From NCBI RefSeq assembly GCF_017356035.1, contig NZ_JAFIQX010000012.1, positions 124,001 to 188,000 on the forward strand: DNA of 64,000 nt, given 5' to 3'. The notes below the pieces were generated by a model. The model was not told where the DNA came from. It did not search any database and saw only the letters and a program-made list of their open reading frames with translations. Shown in pieces: positions 18,394 through 27,700 of this stretch. The stretch comes from Longitalea luteola. Lineage in GTDB: Bacteria; Bacteroidota; Bacteroidia; Chitinophagales; Chitinophagaceae. The position numbers and the translations under genes are program-made. The stretch's first letter is position 1. Each line of letters starts with the position of its first letter.

Positions 18394-20409
18394 ATGCAAG
18401 TAAGATCATCGATCAGGACCATCTCCCTGTTGGCTGCTGTTACCTTATTATGTATTCAATCGCTGGCCCACAATGGGAGCGTAGCTCATGCTTATCCGCT
18501 TGGAAAGATCACCATTGACGGCAATCTGGGCGACTGGCCCAAGGATGCCACCCGGTATCTGATCGCCATGAACCCATCGGATACAAAACCAAAGAGTGAA
18601 GCTGATTTTTCAGGTTTTTTTCAGGTGGGCTACCGCCTCGACAACCAGTCGCTATACGTGGCGTTTACCATAACCGATGATGATTTTATTGAAGATACTT
18701 CCAGGAACGTACGATGGAATACGCAGGATGGACTGGAAGTGAGTGTTGACGCCCGTCACCTGTTGTCCGGCTCAGGTGTTGCTTCCTTTTTGTACACCAA
18801 ACACCTGAAATATATCAATAAGGCTTTTTTCGATCCTTTTGCCAATGCAGCTTCCTGGGATATCACAGAAATAGCGGTTACCCGGCAGGGAAATACCCGC
18901 CTGTATGAATGGCGGATCCAGCTGGGAAAAGAAATGGTGGTTGGCAAATCACTTGGTTTTGACTTTCATGTATTCGATAAAGATAGCGATGGAAGTTTCA
19001 GCTGGTCAGGCTGGGGCAAAGGCGGTGCAAAATATATGGACCCCAACAGCCTCGGCGATATTATATTAATGCCGGCAACAGCCAGGCTGTCAACCGTGTC
19101 GGGCAACATGCATTGGGATAAACAGGCGGCTGTAAAGTTACCAGGCGAGGTGCGGTTGCATGCAGCAGCAAATCCAAACCTGTGGGTAGAAGCAGCATTG
19201 GATAGCTTGGGAAATTATTCAGTAGCAGTGCCTCCGGGAAAATATGGCATCAGTTTACCGGATCCTTATTTTCACAATGATGACAAGTTATATGTGGCTA
19301 CGCAAAAAGCGCCTCTTACCATTGTTGCAAAAGCCGGACAGAAAACCATTGCTCCTCCGCTTATTGTTCCGGTAACAGCGGCGCCTGATCTGATCCCAGA
19401 CAAAGGCATCTTGCATGATCTTACAACCGCCGGTACGAAGCAGATCGATCATTTTATAGAAACCTACCGCAGTTATTACAAAATTCCCGGAGTGTCACTG
19501 GCATTGATAAAAGATGGTAAACTTGTTTATCATAAGACCTATGGCGTTAGCAACGCTGTGACAGGTGAAAAAGTAAATGACAATACCTTATTTGAAGCGG
19601 CTTCCATTACCAAACCTGTATTTGCCTATGCCGTGGAACGGCTGGCCGAACGCGGCGTCATTAACCTGGACAAGCCATTGTATGAATACCTTCCCTATAA
19701 CGATATTGAATATGACGAACGCTATAAACTGATCACGGCCCGGCATGTATTGACGCACCGAACTGGTTTTCCCAACTGGCGTTCTATGAATGCAGATAAC
19801 AAACTGGATCTTAAGTTTACACCCGGCACCTCCTTTGGCTATTCAGGCGAAGGATTCGAATATCTGAAAATGGTCGTGGAAAAAATAACCGGTAAAAATG
19901 TAGAGCAGGTATTACAGGAAGAAGTGATAGAACCGATGGGACTATACCATACATTTTTTTCAAAGAACGATTCCTTGCAACGGATGGTGGCCTATGGGCA
20001 CTATGACGGGCGGCCAAGTAAGAACGACCTTCCTGAAAAACCGGGAATGGCCTATTCCATGCATACCGAAGCCAGGATCTTCACACGGTTCATGTTGCAT
20101 TTACTGGAACAAAAGGGACTTAAAGCGGAAACCTATGATACCATCCTGTCGAAACATTCGGAATATAATTTTGATGACTGGGACAAAAAGCCGACAGTGC
20201 CCACCTATATGGGAATGAGCCTCGAGATACGGGAAACCCCCTGGGGAAAAACGTTTGGCCATGGCGGCAATAACGGCGATTTTAAATGCCGGTTCGAAGT
20301 ATACAAAGACCAGAAAATGGGTTATGCCATCTTTACCAACTCCAGTACATCGGACCCATTGTTGCAAAACCTGAATAAATTTTTGGTGGAGGGAAAGGAT
20401 AAGGAATAG
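18394..20409 (+). CDS. Secreted serine hydrolase with N-terminal CBM9-like domain
   Basis: Exported protein of about 671 residues; start ATG 18394 gives a signal peptide ending LCIQSLAH. Residues about 30-230 look like a family-9 carbohydrate-binding (CBM9/DOMON-like) sandwich: ITIDGNLGDWPKDA, the aromatic strand NQSLYVAFTITDDDF, and a terminal GDIILMP. A linker sandwich follows. Residues about 345-660 are a beta-lactamase-fold serine hydrolase (class C/DD-peptidase-like) with nucleophile motif SITK (S404, K407), YSG (483-485) and HGG near 628. Substrates of this family include peptides, esters and beta-lactams, and cannot be chosen from sequence. The fusion suggests that the hydrolase is held at a glycan surface. 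Confidence 0.85.
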   Translation: MQVRSSIRTISLLAAVTLLCIQSLAHNGSVAHAYPLGKITIDGNLGDWPKDATRYLIAMNPSDTKPKSEADFSGFFQVGYRLDNQSLYVAFTITDDDFIEDTSRNVRWNTQDGLEVSVDARHLLSGSGVASFLYTKHLKYINKAFFDPFANAASWDITEIAVTRQGNTRLYEWRIQLGKEMVVGKSLGFDFHVFDKDSDGSFSWSGWGKGGAKYMDPNSLGDIILMPATARLSTVSGNMHWDKQAAVKLPGEVRLHAAANPNLWVEAALDSLGNYSVAVPPGKYGISLPDPYFHNDDKLYVATQKAPLTIVAKAGQKTIAPPLIVPVTAAPDLIPDKGILHDLTTAGTKQIDHFIETYRSYYKIPGVSLALIKDGKLVYHKTYGVSNAVTGEKVNDNTLFEAASITKPVFAYAVERLAERGVINLDKPLYEYLPYNDIEYDERYKLITARHVLTHRTGFPNWRSMNADNKLDLKFTPGTSFGYSGEGFEYLKMVVEKITGKNVEQVLQEEVIEPMGLYHTFFSKNDSLQRMVAYGHYDGRPSKNDLPEKPGMAYSMHTEARIFTRFMLHLLEQKGLKAETYDTILSKHSEYNFDDWDKKPTVPTYMGMSLEIRETPWGKTFGHGGNNGDFKCRFEVYKDQKMGYAIFTNSSTSDPLLQNLNKFLVEGKDKE

Positions 20410-20643
20410 AATAAAACAGGAAAACCCTGCTGTCCGTTTGATTTCCAATATTGTTGGCTGCTCTTCATGGGCGGCCTTCGCCGGTAATAAACAGCATTCC
20501 CGGGCGACGCAACAAGCACCCGCCTGGGCTAATGTGAAATTTTTTTTCAATCCACTTAGTATTTCTCATGAACCAGATCGTATTATATAAGAGCCCGGTC
20601 GCGGCTTTCGCCAGACACCGTAAAGCTTTTAATTACTGCTCAT

Positions 20644-21183
20644 ATGGAAAATTCATTTTTATGGAAACAATGCAGGCTGGCATACAGGACAATGCAGCTT
20701 CAGTTAAAAGAAGGCGCCCCTGCCGCCGATGAAGTGAAATGGATTGAGCGCGCCTTTGGTATTGCAATGCATACCTGGTTCAATATAGAAAAACTGGTAA
20801 CCAATTACCATTTTGCCGATCAGGAGGAAGAGAACCATTTTTACCGCACCTTACAACCCCAGTTCCTGGGACTGATCGATTATCTTACGATCCTTTACAA
20901 GTCGGTTTTGTTTGAGCCCGATGAAAGAATGAAACGATGTGAGTACTGGCAGGATGAATACCAGCATTGCAGAAAGATTATTGCCAGGTGTAAAGCAGAG
21001 CGCCGCTATTATGAGCGGGCCGTTATGCAGGAACACACAGGGCAACCCAGCCATGAGCAACCGGTGATCTTTGGAAGCAACATAAATTATAATAACATTC
21101 AAACTATTTCTTACAGCAACCTGGCAGGCAGAATGATTGCATTGAAGAAATATATGCAGTACCTGAAGGAAAAAAGAATGTAA
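20644..21183 (+). CDS. RteC-like protein
   Basis: Cytoplasmic helical protein of 179 residues. Residues about 60-120 (FYRTLQPQFLGLIDYLTILY, then EYWQDEY and RRYYERA) resemble the RteC family (PF09357). That family is known from the conjugative transposon CTnDOT, where RteC activates excision genes, but it also occurs as chromosomal copies. It is shorter than typical RteC proteins and I do not see the usual C-terminal YF-R motif clearly. It lies alone, about 170 bases before the promoter of the large toxin operon. No integrase or mobilisation gene is adjacent, so a link to mobility is only a possibility. Confidence 0.5.
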   Translation: MENSFLWKQCRLAYRTMQLQLKEGAPAADEVKWIERAFGIAMHTWFNIEKLVTNYHFADQEEENHFYRTLQPQFLGLIDYLTILYKSVLFEPDERMKRCEYWQDEYQHCRKIIARCKAERRYYERAVMQEHTGQPSHEQPVIFGSNINYNNIQTISYSNLAGRMIALKKYMQYLKEKRM

Positions 21184-21348
21184 GTGATTTTGTCTTAAAC
21201 GAAGCTGTCATTAACGATTTAATAACTATACGTTTATTGACTTTGTGCATATTGTTTTTAATATCATAACAGCGTACGTTAGAAGGCGTTACCTGTAAAA
21301 CGGTGATCCATATCCCCTCATGTGTTTGGGCATTTTTTTCACAGGCAG
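21184..21348. other. Intergenic region before the toxin operon
   Basis: No gene seen. It contains short T-rich runs after 21320 but no convincing stem-loop terminator. Confidence 0.35.
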
Positions 21349-21378
21349 TTGATGAAACCGGAAATTGTTATTACTTTG
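21349..21378 (+). promoter_or_regulatory. Candidate promoter of the large operon
   Basis: TTG at 21349-21351, spacer of 19, then TTACTTTG at 21371-21378, close to TAnnTTTG. It lies about 30 bases before a short leader frame and about 200 before the first large gene. Confidence 0.45.
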
Positions 21379-21410
21379 TCGAACAAATATCATTAACCCC
21401 CTAACTCCCT

Positions 21411-21497
21411 ATGAAACAATTTTACGCTCAATTGTCGAACTCTTCTTTCAATCCATTCCTCCGCAGGAGACAATACATTAACATAATTATTAATTAG
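21411..21497 (+). CDS. Possible 28-residue leader peptide
   Basis: Short frame MKQFYAQLSN...INIIIN with ATG 33 bases after the candidate -7 box. A small hairpin (CCGGC 21498-21502 with GCCGG 21513-21517) begins at the base after the stop codon. The arrangement of short peptide plus stem-loop before a long operon recalls a translated leader. No known family; coding status is uncertain. Confidence 0.3.
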   Translation: MKQFYAQLSNSSFNPFLRRRQYINIIIN

Positions 21498-21580
21498 CCG
21501 GCAGTTTAATAAGCCGGGCCACGGTTTTCAACCTGACCCGTCATTCGCACTAACTAATCATAATACCTAAACCTTGTCGC

Positions 21581-22942
21581 ATGAGATGGCATAAACTGCG
21601 CTGGCTGTTTGCATTATTATGCCTGTTTACAGGAACAAAGATCGCCTCCTGCAAACGGGAACAGGTGATTGCTGCACATGCTGATTTCAGTTATGAGATT
21701 GTGGACAATAATTTTACCGTTCCGGTAAAGATCAGATTGACCAATAATTCATCTGGCGGAAATCAATACAAATGGACGTTTGAGGGGGGCACCCCTGCCA
21801 CATCCGATAAACGCGATCCCGGCGAAGTGGTTTTTAATCAGGCAGGTTCCTTTAATATAACACTGGAAACATGGAATGCTGACAGCCGGGACGAAAAGTC
21901 CGACAGGATAGCACTCGACAGCTCGGTAAGGATCGATTTCATTCCGGAGATCCTGGTTAACGAGTATGCACCCGCGCAGGTAAGAATAAATAACAGAACA
22001 GTGGGCGCATCTGCCTGGTTATGGACCTTTGCCGGCGGATCGCCTGCAACAGTTTTGACGCAGCATCCGGGAACCATTTCCTTTGCAGAACCAGGTGACC
22101 ATGTAATAACGCTCACTGTGAACAATGGTAGAAAGGAGTTTACCCTTTCAAAGACCATTACCCTTAAACAGCCGCTGGCACCGGCTTTTTCCATAGAGCC
22201 TTCATTCGACGATGAAGACTACCAGGCGCCGCTCACAGCCACCCTGAACAATACGACGATCAGTGGCCTCACCTGGAAATGGGAAACAACCGGAGGAACG
22301 ATCCCTAATCCTGCCGACAGTTCGCCGCACATTCACTTTGCTGCACCGGGCACTTATACCGTAACACTTACAGCGGATAATAAGAAAGAAACAAGATCTG
22401 TATCCCATACCATCACCGTATTGCCGAATTCCAACCTGCGTACTTTTAGTGATGTGAAATTAGGCGTCAACACAGCGCATGGCAGTATCGGAAGCTTTTT
22501 CTCTACCAGTCTCCGGAAAAAATTCAAAGCAGGAGACGATCTTTCAGTCGCCGGAAGGGACATAGACATTGTGTTCTTTGGCTTGAATAAAAATTTCCTG
22601 TACAACCGGTTTGCAAGTCCTGATTCCGCTGATAAATACGTGTTTGACCCCATTCCCGGTGCAACGAATGTGACCATCATCAATTCATTGGAGAACTCAC
22701 CGTATGCAGCCCAGATGACGCCGGCTGTTTTTGATGGCATGACCACCGATGCGGTATTACGGTCTATTCCGGTAGATTACAGTGATGCCGCCTGGAAGCA
22801 GTTTGATAATGGGGTAGTGCCAAGGATCGTACTGTTTAAAAAGAGTAATGGCATTAAAGGTGCCATAAAGATCAAACAATTTGTTCAGGATGAAATGCAA
22901 TCATATATAATCGTGGATATAAAAGTGCAGAAAGAGCCCTAA
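21581..22942 (+). CDS. PKD-domain lipoprotein, first gene of the toxin operon
   Basis: Lipoprotein of 453 residues; the signal sequence ends in lipobox KIASC (Cys24). Three PKD-type beta-sandwich repeats follow (about residues 35-110, 115-195, 200-285). Each has the W-x-F/W-x-x-G-G-x-P core (YKWTFEGGTP, WLWTFAGGSP, WKWETTGGTIP) and the G-x-(Y/F/H)-x(1-2)-T-L closing strand. The C-terminal 165 residues are a different beta-rich domain with no recognised family. PKD domains mediate protein or glycan contacts at cell surfaces. It is followed at 39 bases by an outer-membrane barrel gene and probably forms a surface complex with it. Confidence 0.8.
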   Translation: MRWHKLRWLFALLCLFTGTKIASCKREQVIAAHADFSYEIVDNNFTVPVKIRLTNNSSGGNQYKWTFEGGTPATSDKRDPGEVVFNQAGSFNITLETWNADSRDEKSDRIALDSSVRIDFIPEILVNEYAPAQVRINNRTVGASAWLWTFAGGSPATVLTQHPGTISFAEPGDHVITLTVNNGRKEFTLSKTITLKQPLAPAFSIEPSFDDEDYQAPLTATLNNTTISGLTWKWETTGGTIPNPADSSPHIHFAAPGTYTVTLTADNKKETRSVSHTITVLPNSNLRTFSDVKLGVNTAHGSIGSFFSTSLRKKFKAGDDLSVAGRDIDIVFFGLNKNFLYNRFASPDSADKYVFDPIPGATNVTIINSLENSPYAAQMTPAVFDGMTTDAVLRSIPVDYSDAAWKQFDNGVVPRIVLFKKSNGIKGAIKIKQFVQDEMQSYIIVDIKVQKEP

Positions 22943-22981
22943 CAATAAATGGCCCGGGGCCTTTGTTGAAAACCCAACCTT

Positions 22982-24703
22982 ATGAAACAATTTTCGCTGA
23001 TAACCCTATCCCTATCGATCTGTGCATTCACCAATGCGCAACAGGTAGATATCGAAGGATTGAAGGATGTATTTAAAGCGAAGCCTGTAAAGTTCAACGG
23101 CGGCATTTCTGCCGGTTCCATGTTCTACAATGGCAGCGGCAATACCGGCCGCCAGCCATTTACCTGGTATGTGCAGGGCAATGCGAACGCCAATATCCTG
23201 GGTAAAGTGAATTTACCCTTCAGCTTCAACTTCACCAATGCAGGCTCAGGTTTTTCCTATCCTGTAATGCCTAACCGGCTTAGCCTGCACCCAACCTATA
23301 AATGGATCAGTGGGCATATCGGCGATGTAAGCATGAGCTTTTCGCCATACACCTTGAATGGTCACCAGTTCAGAGGGGCCGGCGTCGACCTCGCATTCAA
23401 TGGGCCGCTGAAAGTAAGCGCCATGGCGGGCAGGTTGCAAAGGGCCGTGGAATACGATAGCACTAACAAGAATGCGCTGCCTGCGTACGAGCGCATGGGA
23501 TATGGCATTAAGACCGTTTATGAAAAAAGATGGTGGAAGGCAGGCCTCAACGCTTTTTATGCAAAGGATAACGCCCGCAGCCTTTCGTACCCGCCAGACA
23601 GTTTGCAGATCTATCCACAGGAGAACCTGGCCATTGCTTATGAGCTTGGCCTTAAACCGTTCAGGGGCATGGAGATCAGTGCGGAATTAGCCAACTCAGC
23701 AATTACGCGGGATACAAGAACAAATAATATCAAAGTAGAAGCTGCCGGCGACGATGGCTTCATGACAAAGCTCATCAATGGTAATTCCTCAACAACCGTT
23801 TACCAGGCATTTAAAGGCCAGCTGAACTATAGCTTTTTGAACAGTTCAATAGGCGTGGCGTATGAACGGGTAAATCCCGGGTATACAACACTCGGTGCTT
23901 ATTATTTCAACAGTGACCTGGAAAATATAACCGTGAATCTTGCGCAAAGCCTGCTGCGCGATAAAGCCAATATTGCGGTAAACATCGGCTCGCAGCGCGA
24001 CAACCTCAATGGTCAGAAAGAGAGTGCCACCAGGAGACTGGTGGGCGCAGTGAATGTGAACTATATGCCCATCGAAAGATTACAGACCAGCGCCAGTTAT
24101 TCCAGTTTTCAAACCTACATGAATATCAGGCCGCAGTTTGACTATATCAACAATGTATCACCCATTCAGAATTTTGACACCCTCAACTTTACGCAGCTTT
24201 CACAAAATGCGTCGCTAACGGTGAACTACATTACCCGCAGAGATGAGCTGCAAAATCAATACCTGAATGTAAATGCCACCTTCCAGGATGCATCCGATGG
24301 ACAGGGCGGGGTGGTAGCCAAAGGCAACAGTTCCCAGTTTTACAATCTGGCAACAGCTTATGGATTTCTTTTCCTGAAGAAAGGTATGAGTGTAACACTG
24401 GCCTATAATGTAAGCTATAACACAATTGCCAGGAACGATTTCATTACGCAGGGACCTACTGTTTCCGCCAATGCGAAATTGTTTCAACGAAAACTAACCA
24501 CCGGGTTTTCCTCTTCTTACAATACCAGTGCCGCACAGGGTAACAGGCAAAACAGTGTATTCAGCATCCGGATCAATGCCGCTTATACCTTGCTGAAGAA
24601 ACACAATATCAATTGCAGCCTCATCAACCAGTACCGTACGGTAGTCAATAAGGAGAATACCAAAGATCTTACCGGCACGCTGGGGTACAGCTTTGCTTTT
24701 TAA
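22982..24703 (+). CDS. Outer-membrane beta-barrel protein of the toxin operon
   Basis: Protein of 573 residues with a signal peptide ending FTNAQ. The whole length alternates aromatic/hydrophobic and polar residues in 10-12-residue strands with many Gly, Asn and Tyr, typical of a 16-20-strand outer-membrane barrel. The final strand GTLGYSFAF ends in Phe, the usual BAM signal. No TonB box or plug is seen, so it is not a TonB receptor. I recognise no named family. Its position between the PKD lipoprotein and the giant exported protein suggests a pore or anchor for the surface assembly. Confidence 0.75.
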   Translation: MKQFSLITLSLSICAFTNAQQVDIEGLKDVFKAKPVKFNGGISAGSMFYNGSGNTGRQPFTWYVQGNANANILGKVNLPFSFNFTNAGSGFSYPVMPNRLSLHPTYKWISGHIGDVSMSFSPYTLNGHQFRGAGVDLAFNGPLKVSAMAGRLQRAVEYDSTNKNALPAYERMGYGIKTVYEKRWWKAGLNAFYAKDNARSLSYPPDSLQIYPQENLAIAYELGLKPFRGMEISAELANSAITRDTRTNNIKVEAAGDDGFMTKLINGNSSTTVYQAFKGQLNYSFLNSSIGVAYERVNPGYTTLGAYYFNSDLENITVNLAQSLLRDKANIAVNIGSQRDNLNGQKESATRRLVGAVNVNYMPIERLQTSASYSSFQTYMNIRPQFDYINNVSPIQNFDTLNFTQLSQNASLTVNYITRRDELQNQYLNVNATFQDASDGQGGVVAKGNSSQFYNLATAYGFLFLKKGMSVTLAYNVSYNTIARNDFITQGPTVSANAKLFQRKLTTGFSSSYNTSAAQGNRQNSVFSIRINAAYTLLKKHNINCSLINQYRTVVNKENTKDLTGTLGYSFAF

Positions 24704-24722
24704 AATATTCAATGAAGCACAC

Positions 24723-27700
24723 ATGAATCAAAGGATCTTATATATCGTACTCTTCCTGCTCACCGGCGCATCGTCATTGGCGAACGATAGCCTGGCCGTG
24801 CATACAATGCACCGGAACATATTGCCGGATAGTGCCATGGCCACGCTTCAACAATATACGATCGCAGATTCAGTGAAGGTCAAAGAAGTAGCCAACGGCG
24901 CCGTGCAGCGGGTAGATGATATGAACCACTGGCTGGAGTCTTTACAACCAGATGACCTGAACGAGCTGCCGGTTGGATTGAAGAAAACCATAAGTAACGT
25001 CACCTATAAACTCGCCATCAGCAGCGCCGTGTTCCATGAAACATTTGCCGAGCTGACGGTATTTGCAAAAGTGGAGATCCCGCAGCATCCCGGACAATTG
25101 TTCTTCGGTATCAGCGGACTGAAATTATCTTACAAAGGCGGCATCATCGGCGATGCAAGGCTAACCTTGCTGGGTGATGTGCCCATCAATATCAATGGCG
25201 GCAATAGCCAGGTGATCCTCAAGGGCGGTTTTAACCTCAACAATGGACAGGCGGCTGACGGCCTTACCTACCTGAGCATGGATTGTAACGGATTCAAAGA
25301 GCTGGGCCTGGCGGCGGATGTGGTATTTCCCCGGTCATTACTGATACCATGTGATGATAACGGCGAACAGCTGGCCGATGCAAATGCGAAAGTGAAAGGA
25401 AGCTTTAAAACCATTGTGAACGACTGGAATGATATGCTGGTAGGCATTACCTTACCCCGGTTCCAGATAAGCGGCCTCGACGGATTTGTATTCACCGTAA
25501 CCAATGCCGTATTTGATTTCAGTGACATCCGCAATAGTTCAAGTATTATTTTCCCCCAGGGTTATGAGCTCAGGCATATGAGCTATCCTAACCCCTCCAT
25601 GTGGCGCGGCGTATATGTGCAGCTGGTAGATGTGATGCTGCCAAAGACATTCAAAAGAAATAACAGTAACGACCGGATTTCTTTTGGCGCCCACGACCTC
25701 ATTGTAGACAATAACGGCGTCAGCGGTTTTTTCTATGGAAAGAATATCCTGCCCTATAACAGCGGTTCTGCATCAGGCTGGAAATTCTCTGTAGATGAAT
25801 TTAACATTGGTATTGAAGCCAACAGGCTGATAGCAGCGGGGTTCAAAGGAAATATAGGACTGCCTGTTGCTGATAAAGATTCCCTGTCCTATGAAGCGGT
25901 AATTACCCAGGATAACAAATACTGGCTTACGGTAAGCCCCAAAGGCCAGATGGACTTTAAACTCTGGCAGGCTACCTGTACGCTCGATTCCAATTCTTAT
26001 GTAAAACTATTGGTGGAAGACGGGCAGTTCATGCCGGAAGCAAACCTGTACGGGCGCCTTACGATCAACGCATCTACCAATCCCGACGGATCAAAAAGTA
26101 TTGCCAAATTCAACGGTGTAACCTTCAGAGGGTTGAGGCTCCGCACGCGCAGCCCTTATTTCTCGGTAGATTATTTTGGCTATGACGGCGAAGTGAAAGT
26201 GGGCAATTTCCCAGTATCGATCGATAAGATAGCGCTAACGGTCAACAATACCCATGCCGATCTCTCATTCGGCCTGAAACTCACTTTGCAGGACAATGCG
26301 TTTAAAGCAACTACCAGGCTGAACATTGGCTGCGACTTTGAGAACAGCAACGGTTCACATAGATGGAAATTGGATAAGGTACGACTGGAAAGCATCCGGA
26401 TTGACAATGCAAAACTTGGCGGACTTATCCTCAATGGAGAAGCGCATTTCATGCAGGACGACCCTATCTATGGTAATGGCTTTGCCGGCGGCATCAACGC
26501 TAAATTCACTTCACTCGACATAGAAGTACAGGTACGGGCCATATTCGGGAATACCACCTTCCGCTACTGGTTTGTAGACGGTATGGTGCGATGGTCGCCT
26601 GGTACACCAGTAGTAGGGCCTGTTATGCTGAATGGTTTTGCCGGCGGCGCCTACTACCGGATGAGCAAAATGAATCCCTTTGCCGGTATCAGTAAAAGCC
26701 TGATGCCGGAATACAAACCGGATAATGCATTAGGGCTGGGTATCAAAGCAGGAGTATTATTCTGTGTTACCAGTCCGGAAGTGGTGAATGGCAGAGCCGA
26801 ATTTGAGGTGGCTTTTAATAACGGCGGCGGTATACGCTATGTAGGCTTTTTCGGGAATGCCGATATTATGAAAGGGGTGACAGATCAAATTGGCGATGAA
26901 CTGGAACAGGCGAAACAGATCTTTGCCAATGGCAGCGCCAGGGAAGCGAAGGAAATGGAAGGTAAAACCGAAGAACAAAAGAGAGCCGCCATTGCAGCCG
27001 AGCAGGAGCAGCGGGCAAATGATCCGCAATCAGCGGCAGCCGATATACCCTGTTCAATAGGCGGGCCCAATTTCAAAGGACTATCAGCATTTGTTGGTAT
27101 GTCTTATGATTTCCAGAACAAGATCTTTCAGTCGAATTTCGAGATCTATCTGAATATAGCCAATGTGCTCACCGGGGTGGGGCAGAACTATTGCGCCGGT
27201 TGGTCGGAAATGTATTTTTCGCCCGATGAATGGCATGTTTACATGGGTACGCCCTCAAATCCCGTGGGTATCAAATTCGGATTGGGCGGCTTTAGCCTGG
27301 AGACCAGTTCCTATTTCATGATGGGAACCAAAATACCCGGCTCACCACCACCACCCCAGGAAGTGGCAGATATTCTTGGTATGGACATGCAGCAGCTGGA
27401 TTACATGCGCGACCTCAATGCCCTCGGCGATGGCAGAGGTTTTGCCACCGGTGCCAGGTTAAAAGTGCAGACTGGCGATCTCACCTTCCTCATACTCTAC
27501 GCTAACTTCAAAGCTGGGCTTGGCTTCGACCTGATGTTGAAGCAATACAAAGATGCGCATTGCGAAGGAAGCAGTGAACCTATTGGTATCAACGGCTGGT
27601 ACGGCAATGCCCAGGCCTATGTTTACCTGCAGGGCGAACTGGGCGTAAAAGTGAATCTCAAATTCCTGAAATTCCGCTTTCCGATCATTCAGGGCGCCGC

